Shown piece after piece: positions 32,367-40,996 of a stretch of DNA of 64,000 nt. The position numbers were made by a program, and so were the translations under genes. The DNA comes from Prochlorococcus marinus CUG1415. GTDB lineage: Bacteria > Cyanobacteriota > Cyanobacteriia > PCC-6307 > Cyanobiaceae. The stretch covers positions 682,001-746,000 of the forward strand of contig NZ_JAAORL010000001.1 in assembly GCF_017696015.1 (NCBI RefSeq), read 5' to 3'. Position 1 is the first letter of the stretch, and the number at the start of each line of letters is the position of its first letter. The notes under the pieces were generated by a model that worked only from the letters and a program-made list of their open reading frames with translations, did not search any database and was not told where the DNA came from.

Positions 32367-33628
32367 TTACTAGGAGATGCAATTAGAGTAAATTTATCTC
32401 TTCGGATATATTTAGTTATCTCTTTAAAATTATTTAAATCATTCCAATAGTTTAAATGACTTTCTAATTTTTTAAGCGAAGATTTCCTCCCCCAAAGTAG
32501 CTCATTTCCAAAGAATGAAGAAAGCTGTGTTGAGGTCTCTAAATTAAAGACATAATTGCTTTTTACAATATTTATGGATTTTCTTATTTCATTCAAAGTC
32601 AAAGTTTTATAGTCAAATATTTCATCTATTGTTTTATTTATTTGCTGCTCTACTAAATAGGTATCTTTGTTTTCAAAACTTGCTTCAATAATAAATAATC
32701 CGCCTAATTCTCCTGCATTTACATCTACATATATAGATTCAACAATATTTTTATCTTCTTTTAAAATTTTTACTAACCTGCTATTTCTCCCTACAGAAAG
32801 TATTGATGCTAATATTTCTAATCCAATAATATATTTTTGATTATTGAGGTTTGGGATAAACCAAGCCATAAATATCCTTGAAAATTCTAAATTATCAAAC
32901 TTAATCACCTCTCTTCCTTTTCTAATTTGCAAGTCAGGTTTACTTTTTTTTAGATTTGTAAAATTTGAATCCTTAAGTATTGGTCTTTTATTTATCCCAG
33001 ATAAATCACTTTTTTTAAATGTCTTATAAATATCTTCTGAGAGATTTCCCGCAATGGCAATACAAATTTTATCGCATGTGTAATGATTACGATGAAATTT
33101 TTTAAGATCATTTATCTCTAATTTTTTAATACTTTGTTCAGTTCCTAATATTGAATTGGCATAATTGGAACTTAACCAAACCCTATTTAAAAAGTAATTA
33201 AATAATTTTTCTTCAGGCTGATCATTTTGTTGTTTTATTTCATCAATGACTACGCCTTTTTCTTTTGTGAATTCATCAATATTAAAATTTGGAGAAACAA
33301 TTATGTTTGTCAAAAGGACAAGTGATTCTCTAAAGTTATTCGGGGGGATGAGGACATGGTAGTGTACATCATCATAACCTGTTGAAGCATTGCTTAAACC
33401 TCCAAGTGATTCAATTTTATGATCAAATTCACCTGGCATTATTTTGTTAGAGCCTTTAAAAATCATATGTTCTAGAAAATGAGCAGTGCCGTTTTTATCA
33501 ACCTCCTCAAATGAAGAACCTGCTTTGCACCAAATATCAATGCTTATAAGCGGCAATTCTTTATTATCCACAAATACACATCTTGTTTTGCTTGAATGGG
33601 TGTAGTAGCTAACGTTCCCTACATTCAT
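32363..33628 (-). CDS. M16 zinc peptidase (processing-peptidase-like), catalytic
   Basis: 421 aa. The inverted zinc motif HFLEH is at 50-54 and the distal Glu lies in EKGVVIDEIKQQ at about 125. RVWLSSNYANSILGTE and the glycine-rich loop follow. It acts on peptides such as signal or transit-type fragments, with the gene-coupled inactive subunit as partner. Divergent from pcyA. Confidence 0.85.
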   Translation of the reverse strand: MNVGNVSYYTHSSKTRCVFVDNKELPLISIDIWCKAGSSFEEVDKNGTAHFLEHMIFKGSNKIMPGEFDHKIESLGGLSNASTGYDDVHYHVLIPPNNFRESLVLLTNIIVSPNFNIDEFTKEKGVVIDEIKQQNDQPEEKLFNYFLNRVWLSSNYANSILGTEQSIKKLEINDLKKFHRNHYTCDKICIAIAGNLSEDIYKTFKKSDLSGINKRPILKDSNFTNLKKSKPDLQIRKGREVIKFDNLEFSRIFMAWFIPNLNNQKYIIGLEILASILSVGRNSRLVKILKEDKNIVESIYVDVNAGELGGLFIIEASFENKDTYLVEQQINKTIDEIFDYKTLTLNEIRKSINIVKSNYVFNLETSTQLSSFFGNELLWGRKSSLKKLESHLNYWNDLNNFKEITKYIRRDKFTLIASPSK

Positions 33629-33668
33629 TTAAAATCTCTCTTTAATTCTATTTTGATCCTTTTTAATC

Positions 33669-34394
33669 TTGTTGTCTGAATCTTTAACTAAAACTAAATT
33701 AACAGACCCTCTTATTTTGAACTTGTTACAAAATATAAGAGAGCACAGATCCATGCTTGAAAACCTTAAGAGTATAAAGATTGATCCAAAGCTTACCAAT
33801 ATAGTTTCCAACGAAATAGGTAAAGAACTATTCATAGAAAACGAATTTCATAAAGCGAAAGGATTTAGAAAGTTACATATCGAAGTGGCAGAATTTTCAA
33901 GAAATCTTAAAATTTTACACTGTGTTTTTTTTCCTGATCCGAAGTTTGATATCCCAATTTTTGGTATGGATTTAGTTAAAATAAATGATATTGTTTCTGC
34001 TGCAATTGTTGATTTATCGCCTGCATCTAAAAATCAAGATGTCAAATACGAAAATCTTCTTTCTGCAGTAGATAAAAGTTCTTTCACCTTATTGCGGGAG
34101 ATTCCTAAATGGGGGGAGATATTTTCTAAAAATGTATTTTTTGCTTCTTTAAAAAACGATTCAGAAAAAAATGCTTTTTGCAAGATAGTTAATCAATACC
34201 TCTCTATTTTAATCAAATTAAGTAGAGAAGCCAGACCCGAATTTAATAAGGAAATTATTCAAGAGAGAAAAAATTATCAAAAAAATTATTGTTTGCAACA
34301 GATGAAGAATGAAAAGACGAGTATGGTTCTCTTAAAATATTTTGATGAAAAATGGGTAAATAATTATATAAAAACTGTACTATTTGATTTCTAA
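33669..34394 (+). CDS. pcyA: phycocyanobilin:ferredoxin oxidoreductase
   Basis: 241 aa from a TTG start; this gives the family's usual distance to the active site. [20 protein letters not shown] and IPIFGMDLV align with Synechocystis PcyA so that the catalytic Glu76, His88 and Asp105 correspond to Glu72, His84 and Asp101, all present. AAIVDLSP and VLFDF at the end also match. It reduces biliverdin to phycocyanobilin with ferredoxin. No phycobilisome gene is present; in Prochlorococcus the bilin may serve sensing or residual phycoerythrin. Its stop overlaps the devB start (TAATG). Confidence 0.9.
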   Translation: MLSESLTKTKLTDPLILNLLQNIREHRSMLENLKSIKIDPKLTNIVSNEIGKELFIENEFHKAKGFRKLHIEVAEFSRNLKILHCVFFPDPKFDIPIFGMDLVKINDIVSAAIVDLSPASKNQDVKYENLLSAVDKSSFTLLREIPKWGEIFSKNVFFASLKNDSEKNAFCKIVNQYLSILIKLSREARPEFNKEIIQERKNYQKNYCLQQMKNEKTSMVLLKYFDEKWVNNYIKTVLFDF

Positions 34395-35308
34395 TGCGTC
34401 TAAAAACATACAAAAAGTTTTTTATTAGTGTGTTTTTATTAACACCATTATCTCTTGGGATTATTTCCTGCTCAGGCAATAATAAATCAAGTCCTAGATT
34501 AAAAGAGGAAATAACTGCAAATTTCATACCCCCCATTACAGCTGTTGCGGCACTGGGTCAACTTTCTCCTTCGGGAGAAGTCAGGCAATTGGCAGCTCCC
34601 GTAAGTCAGTTTGGTTCGTCTCCTCGAATAACTGAACTTTTAGTAAATGAAGGAGATTTTGTGAAGAAGGATGATGTGCTTGCAATTTTCGAAAACAGAG
34701 AAAAGTTAATCTCAGATCTTGATATGCATAATAAATTAATCGATACTGTTAACCATGAAATTTCCTTAAAGAAAGATCAAATTAAGAGGTATGAATTAGC
34801 TTTGAGCAAAGATGTATATTCTTTTGTACAGTTGTCGCAGAGAAAAGACGAATTGTTAAAATTGCAAAAACAAAAAATAACCTACATCGGAGATAAAAAA
34901 AATATCGAGATAGATTTATTTAACTCAGAATTAAGGAGCCCCATCGATGGTTTTATACTCGAAATAAATACAAGAGTTGGGGAGAGGCCAACAAATAAAG
35001 GAATCTTGGATATTGGCTCTAGTCAAAAGATGGAGGCTCTAATAGAGGTTTATGAATCAGATATTGATAGAGTCTTTTTGTCTCAGAATGTTGAATTGAG
35101 CAGTGAGAATGGTGGCTTCAAAGAAATTCTAAAAGGCAAGGTTATAAGGATAAGTCCTCAGGTTAAACAAAGAAAAGTTTTATCAACTGATCCAACTGGG
35201 GATGCTGATTCTCGTATTGTCGAAGTACTTGTAAAACTAGATAAAGAATCTATGGAGCTTGTGCAATATTTCTCAGGGATGAAAGTGATAGCAAAATTTA
35301 TTCCCTAA
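34394..35308 (+). CDS. devB: DevB-type membrane fusion protein
   Basis: 304 aa. The N-terminal membrane anchor ends in a lipobox-like GIISC (about residue 26). Biotinyl-lipoyl-like halves (AALGQLSPSGEV..., VNEGDFVKKDDVLAIF; SPIDGFILEINTRVGERPTN) flank a helical hairpin. It bridges the DevCA exporter to the outer membrane in the periplasm. Start overlaps pcyA by 1 bp and devC follows with a 1-bp overlap. Confidence 0.85.
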   Translation: MRLKTYKKFFISVFLLTPLSLGIISCSGNNKSSPRLKEEITANFIPPITAVAALGQLSPSGEVRQLAAPVSQFGSSPRITELLVNEGDFVKKDDVLAIFENREKLISDLDMHNKLIDTVNHEISLKKDQIKRYELALSKDVYSFVQLSQRKDELLKLQKQKITYIGDKKNIEIDLFNSELRSPIDGFILEINTRVGERPTNKGILDIGSSQKMEALIEVYESDIDRVFLSQNVELSSENGGFKEILKGKVIRISPQVKQRKVLSTDPTGDADSRIVEVLVKLDKESMELVQYFSGMKVIAKFIP

Positions 35309-36480
35309 TGCATTTTTCTCTTTTAAAATTCAGAAAAATACCGTTAGCTTGGTTATTATTGACAAGGCAACCATTAAGGTTGATGGTCGCAATTGCAGGG
35401 ATAAGTTTTGCTGGAATTTTGATGTTTATGCAACTTGGTTTCAGAGATGGTTTATTTGATACGAGCGTAACTATCCATAAACTTTTAGATGCTGATCTAG
35501 TTTTAATAAGTCCCAGATCGAAAAGTTCTATTAGCATGAGTGGATTTCCAAAAAGAAGATTGATTCAAACTCTAGCTGTAGAAGATGTAGAAAAAACTGC
35601 TCCAGTAAATTTAAATTATTTACTATGGAGAAATCCCGAAAATCTTAAAACTAGATCGATACTTGCTTTAGGCTTTAACCCCTCCGATTCACTTCTATTA
35701 GATGATGGTTTCTCAAAAAAAGCTTATAAATTAAGAAATCCATCAAGAGTACTATTTGACAAACTTTCTAGGCCCGAATTTGGACCAATTGAAGAATGGT
35801 TTTTATCAGATCAAAAAGTTGAAACTGAGGTTGCAGGAAAAAGAGTAATTGTGGAAGGTCTTGTCGAATTGGGACCATCTTTCGGTGCAGATGGTAATTT
35901 AATAACTAGCAGAGAAACTTTTTTAAGACTTTTTCCTGCAAATCCTCCAGGGAGTATAGAAATTGGTTTAGTAAAGCTTAGAAAAGGATCTGATCATGAA
36001 TTAATTTCTAGAATTTTAAATAACTCACTCCCAAATGATGTACGTGTTTTAACAAAAAATCAATTTATAGAATTTGAGAAGAATTATTGGAAAAATAGTA
36101 CTGCAATAGGTTTTATATTTAGTTTGGGAGCTTTGATGGGTTTTGTTGTAGGTTGTGTGGTTGTTTATCAAATACTTTATAGTGACGTTACTGACCACCT
36201 CGCAGAGTATGCGACCTTATTGGCGATGGGGTATAGACTGAAGTCTTTATTTTTTGTCGTTGCAAGAGAGGGATTTTTGTTGGCATTTTTTGGTTATTTA
36301 CCTGCTTATTTCGCTGGTCAAATACTTTATTCAGTTATAAGAAACTCTACTAAGCTCCCAATAATAATGGATGCAGATAAAACGATTTTGATTTTTGTAT
36401 TAGTTTTAGTTATGTGTATGGGCTCTGCTGGTATTGCTATGCGTAAATTAGTTGATGCTGATCCAGCTGAAATTTTTTAA
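35308..36480 (+). CDS. devC: DevC-type ABC exporter permease
   Basis: 390 aa with the MacB/DevC topology: TM1 at about 22-42 (RLMVAIAGISFAGILMFMQ), a large periplasmic domain (about 45-265), then three C-terminal helices (about 270-295, 322-345, 358-382). With DevA and DevB it makes a tripartite pump. In heterocyst formers DevBCA exports glycolipids; the cargo in picocyanobacteria is not known. Confidence 0.85.
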   Translation: MHFSLLKFRKIPLAWLLLTRQPLRLMVAIAGISFAGILMFMQLGFRDGLFDTSVTIHKLLDADLVLISPRSKSSISMSGFPKRRLIQTLAVEDVEKTAPVNLNYLLWRNPENLKTRSILALGFNPSDSLLLDDGFSKKAYKLRNPSRVLFDKLSRPEFGPIEEWFLSDQKVETEVAGKRVIVEGLVELGPSFGADGNLITSRETFLRLFPANPPGSIEIGLVKLRKGSDHELISRILNNSLPNDVRVLTKNQFIEFEKNYWKNSTAIGFIFSLGALMGFVVGCVVVYQILYSDVTDHLAEYATLLAMGYRLKSLFFVVAREGFLLAFFGYLPAYFAGQILYSVIRNSTKLPIIMDADKTILIFVLVLVMCMGSAGIAMRKLVDADPAEIF

Positions 36481-36495
36481 TAATTAAGAATATTA

Positions 36496-37224
36496 ATGGT
36501 TAAAGCTGATAAATCAAAAAATAACACTAAGATCTTAAAAACTGTTTCAATAAATAATTTGAGTCATTTTTATGGAAAAAATGAAAATAAAAAACAAGTC
36601 CTTAATAATGTTAATTTAAATATTGATAAAGGAGAATTGGTTCTTTTAAAAGGACCTTCTGGATGTGGCAAAACAACTCTTTTAACCTTAATTGGTGCTT
36701 TGAGAACCTGTCAAAGTGGAGATTTAACTGTATTAAATAATCAGTTAAATGGAGCATCAAGAAAAACGCGTCAGATTCTTAGAAGAAGTATTGGGATGAT
36801 TTTTCAAGGTCACAATCTGTTGAGATGTTTAACAGCCGAACAAAATGTTCAAATGGGTGCCGATTTAATAAAAGGGCTAACATATTTGCAAAGACGTGAA
36901 ATTGCAAGAAATTGGTTGTCAGCAGTAGGGTTAGAAGAACATTACAAGAAGTTGCCCAATGACTTATCTGGAGGGCAAAAACAGAGAGTAGCAATTGCTC
37001 GAGCGTTATCAGCTAATCCAAAACTTTTACTTGCTGATGAGCCGACTTCTGCTTTAGATAGCATTACAGGAAGGGAAATAGTTACCCTTTTAAGAAAATT
37101 AGCAAAAGAACAAAATTGCTCTGTACTTATGGTGACTCACGATCCAAGAATTTCTGATATGGCTGATAGGATATTAAATATGGAAGATGGTAAAATATAT
37201 AGTGCCCATAGTGAGCTAGTATAG
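36496..37224 (+). CDS. devA: DevA-type ABC exporter ATPase
   Basis: 242 aa. Walker A GPSGCGKT at 53-60, Q-loop IFQGHNLL, signature LSGGQKQRVAIARAL, Walker B LLLADEPTSALD and switch His in MVTHDPR. It belongs to the MacB/LolD class and drives DevC. It ends the pcyA-devBCA transcript. Confidence 0.9.
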   Translation: MVKADKSKNNTKILKTVSINNLSHFYGKNENKKQVLNNVNLNIDKGELVLLKGPSGCGKTTLLTLIGALRTCQSGDLTVLNNQLNGASRKTRQILRRSIGMIFQGHNLLRCLTAEQNVQMGADLIKGLTYLQRREIARNWLSAVGLEEHYKKLPNDLSGGQKQRVAIARALSANPKLLLADEPTSALDSITGREIVTLLRKLAKEQNCSVLMVTHDPRISDMADRILNMEDGKIYSAHSELV

Positions 37225-37242
37225 TTAAAAGTTAAAAATTTC

Positions 37243-37392
37243 ATGTCAAAGAGAAGGAATTTAAAAAAAGAAAAGCAAGAACGTAATCGAGCATATGCCA
37301 GAAAGTTCAAAAAAAGGAAATTAAGAGCTGACGGAAGACCTGATGGTGGAAATGTTACAGGTACAGCAAATAATGGCGGGGCAGCTGATTAG
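37243..37392 (+). CDS. small very basic protein, 49 aa
   Basis: MSKRRNLKKEKQERNRAYAR, then KFKKRKLRADGRPDGG and an Asn/Gly/Ala-rich end. The basic head and glycine tail resemble small conserved cyanobacterial proteins that may bind RNA or ribosomes. It starts 18 bp after devA. Role unknown. Confidence 0.6.
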   Translation: MSKRRNLKKEKQERNRAYARKFKKRKLRADGRPDGGNVTGTANNGGAAD

Positions 37393-37452
37393 GAAAAATC
37401 TCTTATTTTTATCTTTCTGAGTTCTTTTATAATGAATATTTAAAGTGTGATC

Positions 37453-38364
37453 ATGAATGTAAGTATTGTTATACCGACTTACAATAGAAAACCTATTTTA
37501 GAGAAATGTCTTGTTGCGCTAGAGAATCAGAAATTAAATAAAAATACTAGTAATTATGAAATTATAGTAGTTGATGATGGATCTACTGATGGAACAAGCT
37601 CGTGGATAAAAAAAAATAAAGCTAATCTTCCACACGTTGTCCTATTTGAACAAGAACATAGTGGACCTGCACTAGGAAGAAATCTTGGAGTAATTAAATC
37701 AAAATATGAAATTATTATATTTATTGATAGTGATCTAATTGTTTTAGATAATTTTATAACTTGCCATGTAGATCAATTACTTTCCTTTTGGAGGAAAAAT
37801 AATAAGAAGTGTTTTACCTATGGTACTGTGATCAATACATCTAATTTTCTATATCCTCAGAGTGAAAAACATAAAATCATAGATACTTCTTTTGCCTACT
37901 TCGCTACTGGAAATGTCGCGATATCAAAAGAATTGATTTTAAGTGTTGGCTTATTTGATACTTCTTTTAGCCTTTATGGTTGGGAGGATTTGGAACTAGG
38001 AGAAAGATTAAAAAAAATAGGGACAAAATTAATTAAATGTCCTAATGCAGTAGGTTTTCATTGGCATCCACCTTTTAATTGCGATCAAATAGAATCATTG
38101 ATAAATCAAGAAAAAGAGAGGGCAAAGATGGCATTAATTTTTTATAAAAAACATCCAAATTTGAGGGTTAGATTTATGATTCAATTAACTCCTCTTCATA
38201 TTTTACTTTGGCAGTTCCTTTGCCTAGGAGGAATAATTAGTGTTGATAGAATCCTACCATTACTTAGATTTTTAGTTAGTTTAAGAAGACATAGACTTGC
38301 ACTTGAGATACTTAGGCTCCCATTAAATTTGATTTACATTAAGCAGTTAACCAAATCAAGATAA
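37453..38364 (+). CDS. family 2 glycosyltransferase
   Basis: 303 aa from the ATG at 37453; a GTG two codons upstream is less likely. MNVSIVIPTYNRKPILEKCL and IIVVDDGSTDGT form the nucleotide-sugar fold. IIFIDSDLI supplies the D-x-D motif. GWEDLELGERL is the acceptor-side catalytic ED region. Residues 245-265 are hydrophobic and may touch the membrane. It probably builds cell-surface polysaccharide. Confidence 0.85.
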   Translation: MNVSIVIPTYNRKPILEKCLVALENQKLNKNTSNYEIIVVDDGSTDGTSSWIKKNKANLPHVVLFEQEHSGPALGRNLGVIKSKYEIIIFIDSDLIVLDNFITCHVDQLLSFWRKNNKKCFTYGTVINTSNFLYPQSEKHKIIDTSFAYFATGNVAISKELILSVGLFDTSFSLYGWEDLELGERLKKIGTKLIKCPNAVGFHWHPPFNCDQIESLINQEKERAKMALIFYKKHPNLRVRFMIQLTPLHILLWQFLCLGGIISVDRILPLLRFLVSLRRHRLALEILRLPLNLIYIKQLTKSR

Positions 38365-38417
38365 AAAACTTTTAGAAATACACATCACTTGCTACAATTA
38401 TTAAAATTAAATCCACA

Positions 38418-38481
38418 CATCTGACAGTTTCGGGTGAATTATTAATTTAAATTCCCCGTCAGATGGAGGCTAACCCGAAAC
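38418..38481 (+). promoter_or_regulatory. rpsB 5' leader, pseudoknot-forming
   Basis: Two perfect, interleaved pairings: CATCTGAC (38418-38425) with GTCAGATG (38458-38465), and GTTTCGGGT (38427-38435) with ACCCGAAAC (38473-38481). The order is A-B-A'-B', so both together make an H-type pseudoknot with connecting stretches of 1, 22 and 7 bases. It ends 9 bases before the rpsB ATG. rpsB leaders in other bacteria bind S2 to repress the operon, so autoregulation is the natural reading. The only GGAGG (38465-38469) lies inside the structure. Confidence 0.75.
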
Positions 38482-38490
38482 CTTTAAATT

Positions 38491-39195
38491 ATGGCTGTTG
38501 TATCACTATCTGAAATGATGGAAGCTGGTGCTCATTTTGGGCATCAAACTAGGCGTTGGAATCCCAAAATGTCTAAGTATATATATTGTGCGAGAAATGG
38601 AGTACATATTATTGATCTTGTAAAAACAGCATTATGTATGAATAATGCATACAAATGGACAAGGAACGCAGCAAAAAGTGGTAAACGTTTCCTATTTGTT
38701 GGGACAAAAAAACAGGCTTCAGACGTAGTTGCCCAAGAAGCAACTCGATGCGGAGCTGCATATGTAAATCAAAGATGGCTTGGGGGAATGCTGACAAATT
38801 GGACAACCATGAAGGCTAGAATTGAAAGATTGAAGGAACTAGAAAGAATGGAAAGTAGTGGTTTGATTGCAATGAGGCCTAAAAAAGAAGCTGCAGTTCT
38901 AAGGAGAGAACTAGAAAGATTACAAAAATACTTGGGGGGACTTAAGGGTATGAGGAGATTACCAGACGTAGTGGTTTTGGTTGATCAGAGAAGAGAATCA
39001 AACGCAGTTCTAGAAGCTAGAAAATTAGATATCTCATTAGTATCAATGTTGGATACTAACTGTGATCCAGATTTGTGTGAAGTACCAATTCCATGTAACG
39101 ACGATGCCGTTAGATCTGTTCAACTTATTTTAGGAAGACTTGCAGATGCCATTAATGAAGGCAGGAAGGGATCAAATGCCGAAAGAAAAAATTAA
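38491..39195 (+). CDS. rpsB: 30S ribosomal protein S2
   Basis: 234 aa. [20 protein letters not shown] and [12 protein letters not shown] are the S2 signatures; [14 protein letters not shown] and [19 protein letters not shown] also match. S2 joins late to the 30S head-body junction and is needed for S1 binding. tsf follows after 42 bp, the usual rpsB-tsf order. The leader upstream probably controls both. Confidence 0.98.
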   Translation: MAVVSLSEMMEAGAHFGHQTRRWNPKMSKYIYCARNGVHIIDLVKTALCMNNAYKWTRNAAKSGKRFLFVGTKKQASDVVAQEATRCGAAYVNQRWLGGMLTNWTTMKARIERLKELERMESSGLIAMRPKKEAAVLRRELERLQKYLGGLKGMRRLPDVVVLVDQRRESNAVLEARKLDISLVSMLDTNCDPDLCEVPIPCNDDAVRSVQLILGRLADAINEGRKGSNAERKN

Positions 39196-39237
39196 ATTTT
39201 AATTTAAAACTTACTAATCACTATTTTTATTAATTCA

Positions 39238-39894
39238 ATGGCAAACATTACAGCAAAACTCGTAAAAGATCTTAGAGATAAGACTGGTGCAGGAATGATG
39301 GATTGCAAAAAAGCTCTTAAAGAAACTGATGGAAATGTTGATAAAGCTTTGGAATGGTTAAGAAAGAAAGGTATAGCTAGTGCTGAAAAGAAGTCCGGAA
39401 GAGTTGCGGCTGAAGGCTCTATTGGTAGTTATATACATACAGGATCAAGAGTTGGAGTTCTACTAGAATTAAATTGTGAAACTGATTTTGTTGCTAGAGG
39501 TGATAAATTTCAGTCTCTGTTGAAGGATGTCTCAATGCAGGTGGCAGCTTGCCCGAATGTTGAGTATGTCTCAATTGATGAAATACCAGAAGATGTTGTG
39601 GATAAAGAAAAGCAGATTGAAATGGGGAGAGATGATTTATCAGGAAAACCAGAACAAATTAAAGAAAAAATAGTTGAAGGGAGAATAGCGAAAAGACTTA
39701 ATGAGATGGTTTTGCTTTCACAACCTTATATTAAAGATAGTTCTCTTACTGTTGAGGATCTTGTTAAACAAGCAGCCGCAACAATTGGAGAAAATATCAA
39801 AGTAAGACGATTTACAAGATATACGTTGGGTGAAGGTATCGAAAAAAATCAAATGGACTTCGCTGAAGAAGTTGCATCAATGAAATCAAACTAG
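39238..39894 (+). CDS. tsf: translation elongation factor Ts
   Basis: 218 aa, the short cyanobacterial form. The N-terminal UBA-like domain with [16 protein letters not shown] is followed by the core ([15 protein letters not shown]) and the C-terminal module. It exchanges GDP on EF-Tu. Coupled in order with rpsB. Confidence 0.98.
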   Translation: MANITAKLVKDLRDKTGAGMMDCKKALKETDGNVDKALEWLRKKGIASAEKKSGRVAAEGSIGSYIHTGSRVGVLLELNCETDFVARGDKFQSLLKDVSMQVAACPNVEYVSIDEIPEDVVDKEKQIEMGRDDLSGKPEQIKEKIVEGRIAKRLNEMVLLSQPYIKDSSLTVEDLVKQAAATIGENIKVRRFTRYTLGEGIEKNQMDFAEEVASMKSN

Positions 39895-39898
39895 TTAC

Positions 39899-40975
39899 TT
39901 GAATAATTTGAATAATTACGAAGAAATAGATAAAATTAATTCTCAATTAGAGAGAGCAGATATACAAAAAAGAAGATTAATTCGTAATATATATATGGAA
40001 TATGAACTTTATCTTAATCTTGTAAGAGATCTATTATGCATTTCTGTAGAAAAAGGGCTTTACGAATTATCTATTTCTCTATCAATTAAAGATGATTTCA
40101 TAAATTCAAATGAACTTTTTTCTCTCTTTGAAAAAAAAATAAGCAAACTTATTTATAAAAAATTACCTTTAATAACAGTAGAACAATTAAAAATAAATAA
40201 AATTGAAAAAAACATCAACAAGGAGATTAATTTTAATAGTTTAGGAAGGTCCCCAAAAATAAAGCATGATCAAAAAGAGAAATTTCAAAATGAAGATGTT
40301 TGTCAATTTGAAGAACATTTTCAGTTTCAGATTAGTGAAGATATTTCTAATACCTCTGAATATTATCAAGTTGAAAATCATGATAAATTCGTATCACTTG
40401 ATTTAGATAAGAATGACCATATTAATTATTTATCTAATAACAATGTTATTGAAAATATAGGTGTAGAAAAACAATTTATTTCCTCCATATTAGAATTAAT
40501 AGATGAAGTTAAGGTTAAAAACCCAAGACATGCTGAGAACTACAATATCAATCAAATGGATATTGCTCCCAAACATCAGAGTCTTAAAAACTTAGATTTA
40601 ATTGACAAGTCATTGAATAATCTATTATTAAATCTTTCATACAAAATTAACTTAGAATTATTTAAGGCCAATCTAATAAAAAGGATTATATCTCAAGATT
40701 CCTTTGAGTACTTAGTAGGCAAAAATTTAATGATAAAATATCCAAATCCTTTTGTAGTCAATTTCGAATTCAATATAAATCATTCATCATCAAATAGCGA
40801 AAGTCCTCCAAGTATTATTTTCTTTAATATATCTACTGTTGAGTTGGAATTTAAAAATTTAAATCTTTCTATCCAAAGGAATAAAATAAATGAGCTTAAA
40901 AATCAATTTCAGCGTTTGATTAAAAAAGAAAGATACTGGAGGCAAAAAGAAATAACTTTGAATAAAATACGTTGA
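39899..40975 (+). CDS. hypothetical protein between tsf and recG, 358 aa
   Basis: TTG start 5 bp after the tsf stop. The N-terminal helical part (LERADIQKRRLIRNIYMEYELYLNLVRDLL) is followed by an Asn/Asp-rich variable middle (about 115-205) and a conserved-looking C-terminal domain (about 210-358). The final part (NELKNQFQRLIKKERYWRQK) is a coiled coil. I do not recognise a family. The position suggests co-transcription with tsf. Confidence 0.7.
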   Translation: MNNLNNYEEIDKINSQLERADIQKRRLIRNIYMEYELYLNLVRDLLCISVEKGLYELSISLSIKDDFINSNELFSLFEKKISKLIYKKLPLITVEQLKINKIEKNINKEINFNSLGRSPKIKHDQKEKFQNEDVCQFEEHFQFQISEDISNTSEYYQVENHDKFVSLDLDKNDHINYLSNNNVIENIGVEKQFISSILELIDEVKVKNPRHAENYNINQMDIAPKHQSLKNLDLIDKSLNNLLLNLSYKINLELFKANLIKRIISQDSFEYLVGKNLMIKYPNPFVVNFEFNINHSSSNSESPPSIIFFNISTVELEFKNLNLSIQRNKINELKNQFQRLIKKERYWRQKEITLNKIR

Positions 40976-40996
40976 AAAAATAAATCTTTTTCAGAT

